Below, in pieces: positions 24,528-34,258 of a DNA stretch of 64,000 nt. Each line of letters begins with the position of its first letter. The stretch's first letter is position 1. This DNA comes from Micromonospora parathelypteridis (lineage in GTDB: Bacteria > Actinomycetota > Actinomycetes > Mycobacteriales > Micromonosporaceae). Where the stretch lies: assembly GCF_014201145.1 (NCBI RefSeq), contig NZ_JACHDP010000001.1:4774001-4838000 (forward strand). Reading direction: 5' to 3'. Below the pieces are notes generated by a model. That model ran no database searches, was not told the origin of the DNA, and saw only the letters and a program-made list of their open reading frames with translations. The translations under genes and the position numbers were made by a program.

Positions 24528-25574
24528 ATGGCAGCAGGGCCTGACCGGGAGAAGGCACTCGACCTTGCTCTCGCTCAGATTGACAAGCAATTCGGCAAGG
24601 GCTCGGTGATGCGACTGGGTGACCGGCCGGTCATCCAGACCGCCATCATTCCGACCGGCTCCATCGCCCTTGACGTGGCGCTGGGCATTGGCGGCCTGCC
24701 GCGCGGCCGGGTGGTCGAGATCTACGGTCCCGAGTCCAGCGGTAAGACCACGGTGGCACTGCACGCGGTGGCCAACGCCCAGCGCAACGGCGGCATCGCC
24801 GCCTTCATCGACGCCGAGCACGCGCTCGACCCGGAGTACGCGAAGGCCCTCGGCGTCGACACCGACGCGATGCTGGTCTCGCAGCCCGACACCGGCGAGC
24901 AGGCGCTGGAGATCGCGGACATGCTGATCCGCTCCGGCGCTCTGGACATCATCGTGATCGACTCGGTGGCGGCCCTGGTGCCGCGCGCCGAGATCGAGGG
25001 CGAGATGGGCGACAGCCACGTGGGCCTCCAGGCCCGGCTGATGAGCCAGGCCCTGCGGAAGATCACCGGTGTGCTCAGCAACACCGGCACCACGGCGATC
25101 TTCATCAACCAGCTGCGGGAAAAGATCGGTGTCATGTTCGGCAGCCCGGAGACCACGACCGGTGGTCGGGCGCTGAAGTTCTACGCCTCGGTCCGGCTCG
25201 ACGTGCGACGCATCGAGAGCCTCAAGGACGGCACCGACGTGGTCGGTAACCGCACCCGGGTCAAGGTCGTGAAGAACAAGGTCGCCGCGCCGTTCAAGCA
25301 GGCCGAGTTCGACATCATGTACGGCAAGGGCATCTCGCGTGAGGGCTCGCTGATCGACGTCGGCGTGGAGCAGGCGATCATCCGCAAGTCCGGCGCCTGG
25401 TACACGTACGACGGTGACCAGCTCGGCCAGGGCAAGGAGAAGGCCCGGGAGTTCCTGAAGGAAAACCCGGACGTGGCCGCCGAGATCGAGAAGAAGATCC
25501 TGGAGAAGCTCGGCGTCGGGGTCGGCGCGAGTGACGCCGCCGGTGGCCCGGAGTTGCCGCCGGTCGACTTCTGA
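24528..25574 (+). CDS. recA: RecA recombinase
   Basis: From the ATG at 24528 the protein has 348 residues, the usual RecA length. An in-frame GTG at 24480 would add 16 residues of no family resemblance. The Walker A loop is GPESSGKT (67-74). MRLGD, the strand with [18 protein letters not shown], loop 1 ([19 protein letters not shown]), and [14 protein letters not shown] are all present. No intein interrupts it. RecA forms filaments on single-stranded DNA, drives strand exchange and triggers LexA self-cleavage. recX follows after 14 nt. Confidence 0.97.
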   Translation: MAAGPDREKALDLALAQIDKQFGKGSVMRLGDRPVIQTAIIPTGSIALDVALGIGGLPRGRVVEIYGPESSGKTTVALHAVANAQRNGGIAAFIDAEHALDPEYAKALGVDTDAMLVSQPDTGEQALEIADMLIRSGALDIIVIDSVAALVPRAEIEGEMGDSHVGLQARLMSQALRKITGVLSNTGTTAIFINQLREKIGVMFGSPETTTGGRALKFYASVRLDVRRIESLKDGTDVVGNRTRVKVVKNKVAAPFKQAEFDIMYGKGISREGSLIDVGVEQAIIRKSGAWYTYDGDQLGQGKEKAREFLKENPDVAAEIEKKILEKLGVGVGASDAAGGPELPPVDF

Positions 25575-25588
25575 CCGGTCGCTGACCC

Positions 25589-26281
25589 ATGGCAGGACGA
25601 CGCGCCCGTACGGGGCGGGGCTGGGATGCCAGTCCGCCCCGTACGGGCGACGCCAGCGAGCCGCCTCGCCCTCGGCGGGGCGGCCGGGGCCGGTCCGCGG
25701 AGGCCGACGCCGTCGAGTCCCCGGCACCGCCTCGTGACGAGTCGGAGGTCGCCCGCGAGATCTGCCTGCGCCAGCTCGCCGTCCGGCCACGCACTCGGGC
25801 CGAGCTGGCCGGGGCGTTGGCCAAGCGGGGCATCTCCGAGGAGATCTCGGCCGAGGTGCTCGACCGGTATGACGAGGTCGGCATCATCGACGACGCGGCG
25901 TTCGCCCGGGCCTGGGTGTCCAGCCGGCACGCCGGGCGTGGCCTGGCTCGCCGGGCGCTCGCCAACGAGCTGCGCCGAAAGGGCGTGGACGGCGAGGTGG
26001 CCACCGAGGCGCTGGGCGAGCTGGACGAGGAGACCGAGGCGGACACCGCCCGTGGCCTCGTGGAGCGCAAGCTCCGCACCGCCCGAGGTGAGCCTGACGC
26101 GATCTTCCGGCGGCTGGTGGGCATGCTGGCCCGCAAGGGTTACCCGCCCGGCGTGGCGATCCGGGCCGTGAAGGACGCGCTGGCCGCGCAGAGCGCCGAG
26201 GCCGCCGAGTTCGCGGAGCAGATAGACGCCGACGCGCTCGCCGACGCCGAGGGCGAGCTGGACCGCGACAACCGCTCGTAG
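25589..26281 (+). CDS. recX: RecX regulator of RecA
   Basis: The 230-residue protein carries three-helix RecX repeats after a variable, basic, Pro-rich N-terminus of about 50 residues. Family motifs are EICLRQLAVRPRTRAELAGAL, LDRYDEVGIIDDAAFARAWV (in parts) and RRALANELRRKGVDGE. RecX binds RecA filaments and limits their activity. It lies 14 nt after recA and is surely in the same operon. Confidence 0.93.
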   Translation: MAGRRARTGRGWDASPPRTGDASEPPRPRRGGRGRSAEADAVESPAPPRDESEVAREICLRQLAVRPRTRAELAGALAKRGISEEISAEVLDRYDEVGIIDDAAFARAWVSSRHAGRGLARRALANELRRKGVDGEVATEALGELDEETEADTARGLVERKLRTARGEPDAIFRRLVGMLARKGYPPGVAIRAVKDALAAQSAEAAEFAEQIDADALADAEGELDRDNRS

Positions 26282-26358
26282 GGTTGAGCGGCCCGGTGGA
26301 GGCGTGGGCCCGATGGTGAAGGCGTTTCTGAGCGGCGGGCGCAGCGGCTGACGTCGGC

Positions 26359-26958
26359 TCAGCGGGGAAAGCGCAGGCTCTCCACGAGCAGGTCGCAGCC
26401 CGCCCGCATCTCCACCGCCAGCCGGTCGTGCCGGCAGTCGATCAAGAGCTGGTCGGTGCTGCCCGGCATGATGCCGAAGACCATCACGTCCGCGACACCC
26501 GGCAGCGCCGCACCGTCCGACCAGGGACCGGTGGGGACGTTGGACATGTCCATCCGGACGACCTTCGCGCCGTCCAGCGTGAGCCGTTCGATCGACGGGT
26601 CCTGCACCATCAGCGCCGGGTCGTCGACCAGCAGCAGGTCCATCGGTGTGCCCTCGACCGGGTTGGCCGGAGTCACCATCACCGAGACGGTGTCGCCCTC
26701 GGCCGCGCCCCTGGGCGAGAGCTGGACACAGCCCGCTCTGGCGAGGGGGAGGCACGGGCGTGCCGTCCAACCCTTCGGCGCGGTGAAGCTCACCCGGCCA
26801 TCCTCGGTGGTGGTCCGCTCACCCGGGTCGAGCCGGGTCGTGTCGCCCGCCCGGGTGGTGTCGCCCGCGCCGGTGCTCGACCGCTGGTTGCCGAGGGCCA
26901 CCACGACGCCGAACGAGAGCACCAGCACGACCCCGAAGAGGAGCACCTTCCGCATCAT
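26359..26958 (-). CDS. Membrane-anchored conserved hypothetical protein
   Basis: The 199-residue product begins with MMRK and a hydrophobic segment (about 4-22) that may be a signal anchor; there is no lipobox. A Thr/Asp-rich spacer follows with a repeated GDTTR. The outer domain (about 50-199) opens with RVSFTAPKGW, as in small secreted domains, and has four Cys that could pair (RPCLPLARAGC, IDCRHD, GCDLL). I do not recognise a named function. It is convergent with recX. Confidence 0.65.
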   Translation of the reverse strand: MMRKVLLFGVVLVLSFGVVVALGNQRSSTGAGDTTRAGDTTRLDPGERTTTEDGRVSFTAPKGWTARPCLPLARAGCVQLSPRGAAEGDTVSVMVTPANPVEGTPMDLLLVDDPALMVQDPSIERLTLDGAKVVRMDMSNVPTGPWSDGAALPGVADVMVFGIMPGSTDQLLIDCRHDRLAVEMRAGCDLLVESLRFPR

Positions 26959-27049
26959 GCGCGGAACGTACGGGCGGAGCAGAAGGTCGACAATCCCCCG
27001 GCGGCGTGGAGTCTGTCCACACGCGCATCGGCGTGGACACCGGACGGAT

Positions 27050-27122
27050 GATCACGCTCGATCCAGGATCCAGGGGCAACGTCGCGGCGCTGAAGCCACG
27101 ACTTCCAGGATCTAGCGCGATC
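27050..27122. repeat. Imperfect inverted repeat, family B copy 1
   Basis: The outer arms 27050-27067 and 27105-27122 pair at 15 of 18 positions (GATCACGCTCGATCCAGG on the left). An inner stem (GTCG-C-GGC / GCC-A-CGAC) makes a long hairpin. The outer word GATC-nn-GCTCGATCCAGG recurs in the perfect repeat at 48963-49041. Confidence 0.6.
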
Positions 27123-27690
27123 TTGCCGGGGTGGGGTGCGGCACGTTCGCGGGTGCTGGGGTCGTGGTTGTCACAAAGTCGCCTTTGGGCATGGTGTCGC
27201 CGTCGCTGAACAGGTACGACATCCGTATCCGAGCCGTCGGCTCGCCGTGTTTGTCCGCCGGTGTCCGGCACGACATCAGCTTTCAGTGACCGTGCAACTT
27301 CGCTCCGTTCGGGGGGTTTGATCATGAGTCCTTGACCAGAGCACCCCCGGCGACCTAGCCTCGCCATACAGGCTCACATTGCCCGACCAGCGCAGGCTAA
27401 GCGCACAACATAGATCGCGTAACAGAACAGCATCACTTTGGCCGACTCCCGGCCTTTGGCGGCAGATCCGGACAGGCCGGTCCGGAACGCCGCGACAACT
27501 GCACCCGGTCGCCGACGTTGCCCGCGGGCACCGCCGGCGGAGAGAGCTACCCATGGCCAGCCGCTCCGGTCGGGCGTCCACAGCCGCAGGAGTGTGCCCT
27601 CGGCACGGTCGCTGCGGTCTCGACGTTAGGGGAGGCGGCCATGGCGGGGCGGCGGCACAGGTTCACCGGTAGACCCGACTCGGTCCCGGC
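27123..27690. other. 568-nt gap before rny without a supported gene
   Basis: The gap has lower GC than its surroundings, mainly at about 27150-27450. It has open frames on both strands, but none shows codon use, a ribosome site or a motif that I would trust. It contains GC-rich short hairpins and a possible -10 (TAGACC, about 27670) for rny. It may hold a decayed gene, a regulatory RNA or a long leader. I could not assign a known RNA family. Confidence 0.4.
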
Positions 27691-29457
27691 ATGAACGCCT
27701 TCGACGTCGTGCTCCTCGCGGCCGTCCTCGTCCTCGCCGTGGTGGTGATCGGGGCCGTGCTGGTTGGCATTCGGACGCTGCGCCGCATGGGCGCTGCGCC
27801 GGCCCCGGAGGATCCCGCCTTCATCGCCGAGAAGGATCGCCAGGAGCAGTCGCTGGCCGCCCTTCGCAACGCGGCCGACGAGGCGAACAGCACGATCGAC
27901 GTGGCGAAGTCCGCGGCGGCGGCAGCGCGTACCGAGGCGGCGGCGGCGAAGGCCGAGGCGAAGGCCGCCCGCGCCGAGGCGCGCCGGGTGCTCGACGACG
28001 CCCGCGCCGAGGCGGACACCGTCCTGGAGCGTGCCCACAACCAGGCCGAGGCGGACGCCGAGCAGTTGCGGACGACGGCCCGGCGCAGCGGCGAGCGGGA
28101 GGTCGCGGTGCTCGCCGCCACCACCCGGGAGCAGGCTGCGGAGGTGGAGCGTCGGGCGGCCCGGATGGACGAGCGGGAGCGGATGCACACCGAGGAGGTG
28201 GAGCGGTTCGCCGAGCGGGAGCGGCAGCTCACCGAGGCGCGTGCGGCTCTCGCGGCCCGGGAGTCCACGCTCGCCCAGCGGGAGGCCGAGCTCACCGAGT
28301 CGGAGGAGTTGCGCCGTCGGGAGTTGGAGCGGGTCGCCGGGCTCACCGCCGACGCGGCCAGGCTGGAGTTGGTCGAGGCGATCGAGACGTCCGCCAAGCG
28401 GGAGGCGGCGCTGTTGGTGCGCGACATCGAGTCCGACGCGCGCAGCACCGCCGAGCAGCGGGCCCGACACATCGTGGTGGACGCGATCCAGCGGGTCGCC
28501 AGCGAGCAGACCGCGGAGAGCGTGGTCAGCGTCCTGCACCTCCCCGGTGACGAGATGAAGGGGCGGATCATCGGCCGGGAGGGGCGCAACATCCGCGCCT
28601 TCGAGTCGGTGACCGGCGTCAACCTGATCATCGACGACACCCCCGAGGCGGTGCTGCTCTCCTGCTTCGACCCGGTCCGCCGCGAGGTGGGGCGGCTGAC
28701 CCTGGAGAAGCTGGTCCTGGACGGGCGGATCCACCCGCACCGGATCGAGGAGGTCTACGACCTGGCCCGGCAGGAGGTGGAGGAGCTCTGCCTCCGCGCC
28801 GCCGAGGATGCCCTGGTCGAGGTCGGCATCACCGAGATCCACCCGGAGTTGGTGACCCTGCTCGGCCGCCTGCGCTACCGCACCTCGTACGGGCAGAACG
28901 TGCTCAAGCACCTGGTCGAGACCGCGCACATCGCCGGCATCATGGCCGCCGAGCTGCGGCTGGATGTGCCCATCATCAAGCGGTCGGCGTTCCTGCACGA
29001 CATCGGCAAGGCGCTCACCCACGAGGTGGAGGGCAGCCACGCCATCATCGGCGCGGACCTGGCCCGTAAGTACGGCGAGCACGAGGACGTGGTGCACGCC
29101 ATCGAGGCGCACCACAACGAGGTGCCGCCGCAGACCATCGAAGCCGTGCTCACCCAGGCCTCGGACGCCTGCTCCGGCGGTCGGCCGGGCGCGCGTCGGG
29201 AAAGCCTGGAGGCGTACGTCAAGCGCCTGGAGCGGATCGAGGAGATCGCGGCCAGCAAGCTCGGCGTGGACAAGGTCTTCGCCATGCAGGCCGGTCGGGA
29301 GATCCGGGTGATGGTCAAGCCGGACGACGTGGACGACATCGGGGCGGCCGTGCTGGCCCGGGACGTGGCCAAGCAGATCGAGGAGGAGCTGACCTACCCG
29401 GGTCAGATCCGGGTCACCGTGGTCCGCGAGTCCCGGGTCACCGAGATCGCCCGCTAG
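27691..29457 (+). CDS. rny: Ribonuclease Y
   Basis: The 588-residue protein has the RNase Y plan: an N-terminal membrane helix (about 5-27), a long Ala/Glu/Arg-rich coiled coil (about 45-260), a KH domain (GRIIGREGRNIRAFE, from 291), an HD phosphohydrolase domain (HDIGK, His436-Asp437, and IEAHHNEVPP), and the C-terminal dimer region. It is a membrane-bound endoribonuclease that starts mRNA decay. The coiled coil is longer and more Ala-rich than in Bacillus. The start has no clear ribosome site. A strong hairpin follows the stop. Confidence 0.93.
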   Translation: MNAFDVVLLAAVLVLAVVVIGAVLVGIRTLRRMGAAPAPEDPAFIAEKDRQEQSLAALRNAADEANSTIDVAKSAAAAARTEAAAAKAEAKAARAEARRVLDDARAEADTVLERAHNQAEADAEQLRTTARRSGEREVAVLAATTREQAAEVERRAARMDERERMHTEEVERFAERERQLTEARAALAARESTLAQREAELTESEELRRRELERVAGLTADAARLELVEAIETSAKREAALLVRDIESDARSTAEQRARHIVVDAIQRVASEQTAESVVSVLHLPGDEMKGRIIGREGRNIRAFESVTGVNLIIDDTPEAVLLSCFDPVRREVGRLTLEKLVLDGRIHPHRIEEVYDLARQEVEELCLRAAEDALVEVGITEIHPELVTLLGRLRYRTSYGQNVLKHLVETAHIAGIMAAELRLDVPIIKRSAFLHDIGKALTHEVEGSHAIIGADLARKYGEHEDVVHAIEAHHNEVPPQTIEAVLTQASDACSGGRPGARRESLEAYVKRLERIEEIAASKLGVDKVFAMQAGREIRVMVKPDDVDDIGAAVLARDVAKQIEEELTYPGQIRVTVVRESRVTEIAR

Positions 29458-29510
29458 ACCTTCGCACCCGCCCGACCGACGTTTGGGCCAGCCAGTCTGT
29501 GACCGAAGCG

Positions 29511-29545
29511 AGAAGGGCCAGCCCGGACACCGGGCTGGCCCTTCT
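29511..29545. terminator. Bidirectional terminator between rny and gluD
   Basis: AGAAGGGCCAGCCCGG and its exact complement form a 16-bp stem with a 3-nt loop between convergent genes. The stem starts with AGAAG and ends with CTTCT, giving short U-rich tails both ways. Confidence 0.85.
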
Positions 29546-29560
29546 GCTGCGAGCTGAGGG

Positions 29561-30529
29561 TCAGATGCCCCCGGTGCCCTCGGCCTGGGACATCAGTGCC
29601 GCGGGCGGCGGGTTCTGTGCCGGGGTGCCGGCGGTCTTGCGGCCCTTGGCGAGCCGCCGCTGCACGTACTGGGCGAGCTTCGACAGCGAGTAGTTCACCA
29701 CGATGAAGAGCACGGCGATCACGACGTAGACCTGGATCGGGTTGCCCAGCACGCCGATGATCTGCTTGCCGATGTTCAGGGTCTCCTCGTAGCTGATGAT
29801 GAACCCCAGCGAGGTGTCCTTGAGCACCACGACCAGCTGACTGATCAGTGCCGGCAGCATGATCCGGAAGGCCTGCGGCAGCAGGATCATCCGGGTGCTC
29901 TGTGCCGGGGACAGCCCGATGGCGGCGGCGGCCTCGGCCTGGCCGCCCGGCAGTCCCTCCATACCGGAGCGGAGGATCTCGCCGATCACCACCGAGTTGT
30001 AGATGGTGAGGCCGATGATCAGATACCAGAGGTTGTCGAGGTAGAGGCCGAACTCGGGGAAGCCTCGGGCCACGAAGAAGATGGTGAGCACGACGGGCAG
30101 GCCGCGGAACACCTCGACGCAGACGCGGGTGAGCGCCGAGAGCAGGGTGCTCAGCCCGCGCAGCAGGTACGCCAGCGGCGTCGCCATACCGGTGAACCGG
30201 AGCCGGGTCAGGCTCTTGAGCTGGATCCGCAGCACGGCGAGCAGTGTGCCCAGGATCAGCGACGCCACGATGGCCAGCGCCGCCGCGATCAGGGTGTTCT
30301 TGAAACCGAGGCCGATCCGGTCCCACACCTGGGAGAAGTTCTCGTTGGAGGGGTCGATCAACGGGCCCCACAGCTCCATGGAGAGCTGGCCCTTGTCGTC
30401 CAACGGCCGGTAGATCAGGAAGTACGCCCCGACGAGCAGGACCAGCCCGGCGACGATGCTGCTGATCAGCGTGATCCGCCGCTGCCGAGGCCCGGGGACG
30501 TCGTAGAGGACGCTGGTCTGCTGACTCAT
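29561..30529 (-). CDS. gluD: Glutamate ABC transporter permease GluD
   Basis: The 322-residue inner-membrane permease is of the HisMQ/GlnP type. The EAA loop that docks the ATPase reads GQAEAAAAIGLSPAQSTRMI. An N-terminal extension with one helix (about 20-45) precedes the usual five-helix core. It pairs with GluC, and its ATG overlaps the gluC stop by 4 nt. It is the last gene of the minus-strand gluABCD operon, which takes up glutamate or a related amino acid. Confidence 0.9.
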   Translation of the reverse strand: MSQQTSVLYDVPGPRQRRITLISSIVAGLVLLVGAYFLIYRPLDDKGQLSMELWGPLIDPSNENFSQVWDRIGLGFKNTLIAAALAIVASLILGTLLAVLRIQLKSLTRLRFTGMATPLAYLLRGLSTLLSALTRVCVEVFRGLPVVLTIFFVARGFPEFGLYLDNLWYLIIGLTIYNSVVIGEILRSGMEGLPGGQAEAAAAIGLSPAQSTRMILLPQAFRIMLPALISQLVVVLKDTSLGFIISYEETLNIGKQIIGVLGNPIQVYVVIAVLFIVVNYSLSKLAQYVQRRLAKGRKTAGTPAQNPPPAALMSQAEGTGGI

Positions 30530-31233
30530 CGGGCCACCGCCTGTCGCTTCTCGATCCGGTCCAGCAGGGCGCCGAGCGGCACCGTCATGATCAGGTAGCC
30601 GATCGAGATGCCGATGGCGACCGGGACGAAGGCGTAGCCCTCGGCCCCGGTGAGCTGATCAGCACTGGCCGACAGGTCGCCGACCACCCCGAAGAAGCCG
30701 GCCAGCGCCGAGTTCTTGATCATTGCGATGATCACCGAGCCGAGCGGCACGATCGAGGCCTTCCAGGACTGCGGCAGCACCACGTAGCGCAGGTTCTGCC
30801 CGAAGGTCAGCCCCAGCGACCGCGCGGCTTCCGCCTGACCGGCGGGCACCGCGTTCACCCCGGACCGCAGCGCCTCGCAGACGAACGCGGCGGTGTAGAG
30901 CACCAGGGCGATCAACGCGAACCGGAAATACGGTAGGTCGGTGCCGAGTCGTTTGAACAGCGAGTCGACCACCGGGATGCGGAGGAAGTCCGCGTTGGAG
31001 CCGAGCGCCGGCAGACCGAACGCGGCGAAGAACATGACCACCGTCAGCGGCATGTTGCGGAAGACGTTCACGTAACTGGTGCCGAGAGCGCGCAGCGGCG
31101 GCACCGGGGAGATGCGGAGTACCGCCACGATGGCGCCCAGGATGAGGGCGCCGATCGCGGCGAGTAGGCAGAGCTGGAGGGTGAGCCAGAAACCACCCGC
31201 AAAGACGTCGAACTTGTCGATGAGCACGTTCAC
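30526..31233 (-). CDS. gluC: Glutamate ABC transporter permease GluC
   Basis: The 235-residue permease has the EAA loop GQAEAARSLGLTFGQNLRYV and the NVFRNMPLTVVMFF segment found in polar amino-acid permeases. The stop overlaps the start of gluD, and the start lies 41 nt after gluB. GluC and GluD form the membrane channel. Confidence 0.9.
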   Translation of the reverse strand: MNVLIDKFDVFAGGFWLTLQLCLLAAIGALILGAIVAVLRISPVPPLRALGTSYVNVFRNMPLTVVMFFAAFGLPALGSNADFLRIPVVDSLFKRLGTDLPYFRFALIALVLYTAAFVCEALRSGVNAVPAGQAEAARSLGLTFGQNLRYVVLPQSWKASIVPLGSVIIAMIKNSALAGFFGVVGDLSASADQLTGAEGYAFVPVAIGISIGYLIMTVPLGALLDRIEKRQAVAR

Positions 31234-31274
31234 GGGTCGGTGTTCCTCCCCACCCTCCAGATCGAAGGATCAGA

Positions 31275-32153
31275 TCAGTAGCGGTTGATGGTGGGCGCCG
31301 AGCCCAGTTCCGCGCCGAACTTGCCGGCGGTGTCGTCCCAGGCCTTCTTCCAGCTGCCGTCGGCGACCGCCTTGTCCAGCGTGTCGTTGACGAAGCTGCG
31401 GAAGTCGGCGTCCTCCTTCTTCACCCCGATGCCGTACGGCTCCTTGGTGAAGTTGGTGCCAGCCAGCTTGAAGGAGGCCTCGTCCTTGGCGATGTAGCCG
31501 AGCAGGATCACGTTGTCCGTGGTCACGGCGTTGACCTGGCCACCCTTGAGGGCGTCCCGGCACTTGTCGTAGGTGTCGAAGAGCACCAGCTGGGAGCCGA
31601 CGTCCTTGACGTACTGCTTGATCGTCTCGGCCGGGGTGGAGCCGGTGACCGAGCAGACCTTCTTGGTGCCGTCCTTGAACGAGTCCGGGCCGGTGATGGT
31701 GGTGTCGTCCTTCTTGACCAGGATGTTCTGGCCGGCCTCGTAGTACGGGCCCGCGAAGGCGATCCGCTCCTTGCGCTTGTCGTTGATCGTGTAGGTCGCG
31801 GCGACCAGGTCGACCGTGCCGTTGACGATCACGTCCTCGCGGACCTTCGAGGGGGCTTCCACCCACTCGATCTTGTCCTCGGGGATGCCGAGCTCCTTGA
31901 CGATGATCTTGGCGATCTCGACGTCGAAGCCCTCCGGCTTGCCGGACAGACCCTTCAGGCCGAAGCCGGGCTGGTCGAACTTGGTGCCGACCTTGATCTT
32001 CTGGGCCTTGTTCAGCTTCTCCATGGTGCTGCCGGCGGTGAAGGACTTGCTGCCAGCGCCGGTGCCCTCCCCGCCGTCGTCGCCACCACAGGCGGTGAGG
32101 CCGAGCGCCAGAGCGGCGACCGCGGCGACTGCCGCAACGCGCTTGATACGCAT
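31275..32153 (-). CDS. gluB: Glutamate-binding lipoprotein GluB
   Basis: I start this 292-residue protein at the ATG at 32153, preceded by an AAGGAG site; the frame stays open far upstream into gluA, which is only overlap. The signal peptide ends in the lipobox LTACGG (Cys about 22). The mature part is a family 3 solute-binding protein (KIKVGTKFDQPGFG, GFDVEIAKII, then IEWVEAP). It captures the substrate outside the membrane for GluC/GluD. Confidence 0.92.
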   Translation of the reverse strand: MRIKRVAAVAAVAALALGLTACGGDDGGEGTGAGSKSFTAGSTMEKLNKAQKIKVGTKFDQPGFGLKGLSGKPEGFDVEIAKIIVKELGIPEDKIEWVEAPSKVREDVIVNGTVDLVAATYTINDKRKERIAFAGPYYEAGQNILVKKDDTTITGPDSFKDGTKKVCSVTGSTPAETIKQYVKDVGSQLVLFDTYDKCRDALKGGQVNAVTTDNVILLGYIAKDEASFKLAGTNFTKEPYGIGVKKEDADFRSFVNDTLDKAVADGSWKKAWDDTAGKFGAELGSAPTINRY

Positions 32154-32209
32154 ACTCTTCTCCTTCTTCAACGGAGCCCACCGAGTACGGCGCGCTCCAC
32201 TACGGACGC

Positions 32210-32956
32210 CTAGTGCGTGAGGATCTTGGAGAGGAAGTCCCGGGCTCGCTCGCTGCGCGGGTTGGCGAAGAACTCCGCAGGCGGGGCATCCTCGACCAAC
32301 TGCCCGTCGGCCATGAAGATGACCCGGTTCGCGGCGTGCCGGGCGAAGCCCATCTCGTGGGTGACCACGACCATCGTCATGCCGTCGCTGGCCAGCGAGG
32401 TCATCACGTCGAGCACCTCGCCGACCATCTCCGGGTCCAGTGCGCTGGTGGGCTCGTCGAAGAGCATCGCCTTGGGCTGCATGGCCAGTGCCCGGGCGAT
32501 GGCCACCCGCTGCTGCTGGCCGCCGGAGAGCTGGGCCGGGAACTTGTCCGCCTGGTTGGCGATGCCGACCCGGTCGAGCAGGGCCAGGCCGCGCTCGCGG
32601 GCGGCGGCCGGCTTCTCCTTGCGGACCTTGATCGGGCCGAGGGTGACGTTCTCCAGGATGGTCTTGTGGGCGAAGAGGTTGAAGGACTGGAACACCATGC
32701 CCACCTCGCTGCGCAGCTTCGCGAGGGGCTTGCCCTCGGCCGGCAGTGGCTGGCCGTCGAAGGTGATGGTGCCCGAGTTGATTGGTTCCAGTCGGTTGAT
32801 GGCGCGGCACAGCGTCGATTTGCCGGAGCCGGACGGGCCGATCACCACGACCACCTCGCCCCGGCCGACCGACAGCGAGACGTCGTCCAGCACGTGCAGC
32901 GGCCCGAACCACTTGTTGACCGCGTCCAGCACGATGAGCGGTTCGCCCGTCGTCAC
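32210..32956 (-). CDS. gluA: Glutamate ABC transporter ATPase GluA
   Basis: The 248-residue ATPase has Walker [11 protein letters not shown]-loop VFQSFNLF, signature LSGGQQQR, Walker [13 protein letters not shown] and the H-loop VVTHEMGFA. It powers uptake through GluC/GluD. I use the GTG at 32956 as start. A GTG three codons upstream (32965) fits about as well, and the frame is open to an ATG at 33016 that lies at the predicted promoter. It is the first gene of the operon, 56 nt ahead of gluB. Confidence 0.92.
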   Translation of the reverse strand: MTTGEPLIVLDAVNKWFGPLHVLDDVSLSVGRGEVVVVIGPSGSGKSTLCRAINRLEPINSGTITFDGQPLPAEGKPLAKLRSEVGMVFQSFNLFAHKTILENVTLGPIKVRKEKPAAARERGLALLDRVGIANQADKFPAQLSGGQQQRVAIARALAMQPKAMLFDEPTSALDPEMVGEVLDVMTSLASDGMTMVVVTHEMGFARHAANRVIFMADGQLVEDAPPAEFFANPRSERARDFLSKILTH

Positions 32957-33014
32957 GTCGTCCACCGTCCCCTGTCGTCTCCCGGATCGGGGTCGGTTGA
33001 CCCCCGGTGCGGCC

Positions 33015-33045
33015 ACTGTAGGCGGCGTGATGTGGCGGAATGCAA
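33015..33045 (-). promoter_or_regulatory. Possible promoter of gluABCD
   Basis: On the minus strand TTGCAT (33045-33040) and TACAGT (33020-33015) resemble -35 and -10 boxes, with a 19-nt spacer that is slightly long. It lies about 60 nt upstream of gluA in the divergent gap to selD. Confidence 0.3.
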
Positions 33046-33160
33046 CTCAGCGGGTCACGGAGCGGTAACACCGGTCACGATCGTCGTCGCGCGTCCGATT
33101 CCGGTCACTGTGCGAGCCGGGACGGTGGCGATCGTGGTGTGTTGTCGAGATCATGGAGGG

Positions 33161-34150
33161 ATGACCGAACCCGTACGCCTGACCCGTTACGCCCGCGGCG
33201 GTGGCTGCGCCTGCAAGATCCCGCCGGGGGAGCTGGAGATCATGGTGTCGGGCCTCGGCCCGGCCACCGGCACCGCCGAGCTGCTGGTCGGATTGGACCA
33301 CGGCGATGACGCGGCGGTGGTGCGCCTGGATGAGCGGACCGGCCTGGTCAGCACCGCCGACTTCTTCACCCCGGTGGTCGACGACGCGTACGACTGGGGT
33401 CGGATCGCCGCGGCCAACGCGCTGTCCGACGTGTACGCGATGGGCGGCACCCCGCTGGTGGCCCTCAACCTGCTCTGCTGGCCGCGCGACGTACTGCCGA
33501 TGGAGTTGGCCGGTGAGGTCCTGCGCGGCGGCCAGGACGTGGCCCGGGAGGCCGGCTGTCATCTGGCCGGCGGGCACAGCGTGGACGACGACGGCCCGAA
33601 GTACGGCCTCGCGGTCACCGGCACGGTCCGACCGGAAGAGTTGATCACTCTCGACGCCGGGCGGGCCGGGGTGCCGTTGTCGCTGACGAAGCCGCTCGGT
33701 GTGGGTGTGCTGAACACCCGGCACAAGTCCACCGGTGAGAGCTTCCCGGAGGCGGTGGCCACGATGAGCGCCCTCAACCGGGATGCCGCTCGCGCGGCGG
33801 TCGCGGCCGGCATCCGCTGTGGCACCGACGTGACCGGGTTCGGGTTGCTCGGGCACGCCTCGAAGTTGGCCCGGGCCAGCCAGCTCACGGTGGCCATCGA
33901 CACCGCCCGGGTGCCGTACCTGGCCGGTGCGCGAGAGGCGCTGCGCGACGGGTACGTCAGCGGCGGCAGCCAGCGCAACCTGCAGTGGGTCACCCCGTGG
34001 ACCGATTTCGGAGCCGCGGGCGAGGACGAGCGGTTGCTGCTGGCCGACGCGCAGACCTCCGGCGGTCTGCTGGTCGCCGGCGAGGTGCCCGGCGCGCCCG
34101 TGGTGGGTGAGTTGCTGCCCCGCAGCGAGCACCTGGTCGTGTTGCGCTGA
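33161..34150 (+). CDS. selD: Selenide, water dikinase (selenophosphate synthase)
   Basis: The 329-residue enzyme makes selenophosphate from selenide and ATP, the selenium donor for selenocysteine and selenouridine. The N-terminal loop GGGCACK has the catalytic pair Cys16 and Lys19, as in E. coli Cys17/Lys20; the residue is Cys and not selenocysteine. GDDAAVV, the segment with ANALSDVYAMGG, and TGFGLLGHASKLA are the family's Asp/ATP-binding motifs. The ATG has GGAGGG directly before it, which is close. No selA, selB, selenocysteine tRNA or selU is seen in this window. Confidence 0.92.
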   Translation: MTEPVRLTRYARGGGCACKIPPGELEIMVSGLGPATGTAELLVGLDHGDDAAVVRLDERTGLVSTADFFTPVVDDAYDWGRIAAANALSDVYAMGGTPLVALNLLCWPRDVLPMELAGEVLRGGQDVAREAGCHLAGGHSVDDDGPKYGLAVTGTVRPEELITLDAGRAGVPLSLTKPLGVGVLNTRHKSTGESFPEAVATMSALNRDAARAAVAAGIRCGTDVTGFGLLGHASKLARASQLTVAIDTARVPYLAGAREALRDGYVSGGSQRNLQWVTPWTDFGAAGEDERLLLADAQTSGGLLVAGEVPGAPVVGELLPRSEHLVVLR

Positions 34151-34258
34151 CCGCCGCCCGGCGACCGGTCGGAGGGCGGTTGCGAACGCGAGGACACGCG
34201 GCGGCGGTGGTGCGGTCGGCGCACCATAGCCGATAAACTGTCACCTTCCCGCTACTCC

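Noticed and set aside
26959..27690. Possible insertion sequence remnant before rny
   Set aside because: No transposase-like translation, terminal repeats or target duplication can be seen; only composition is unusual.
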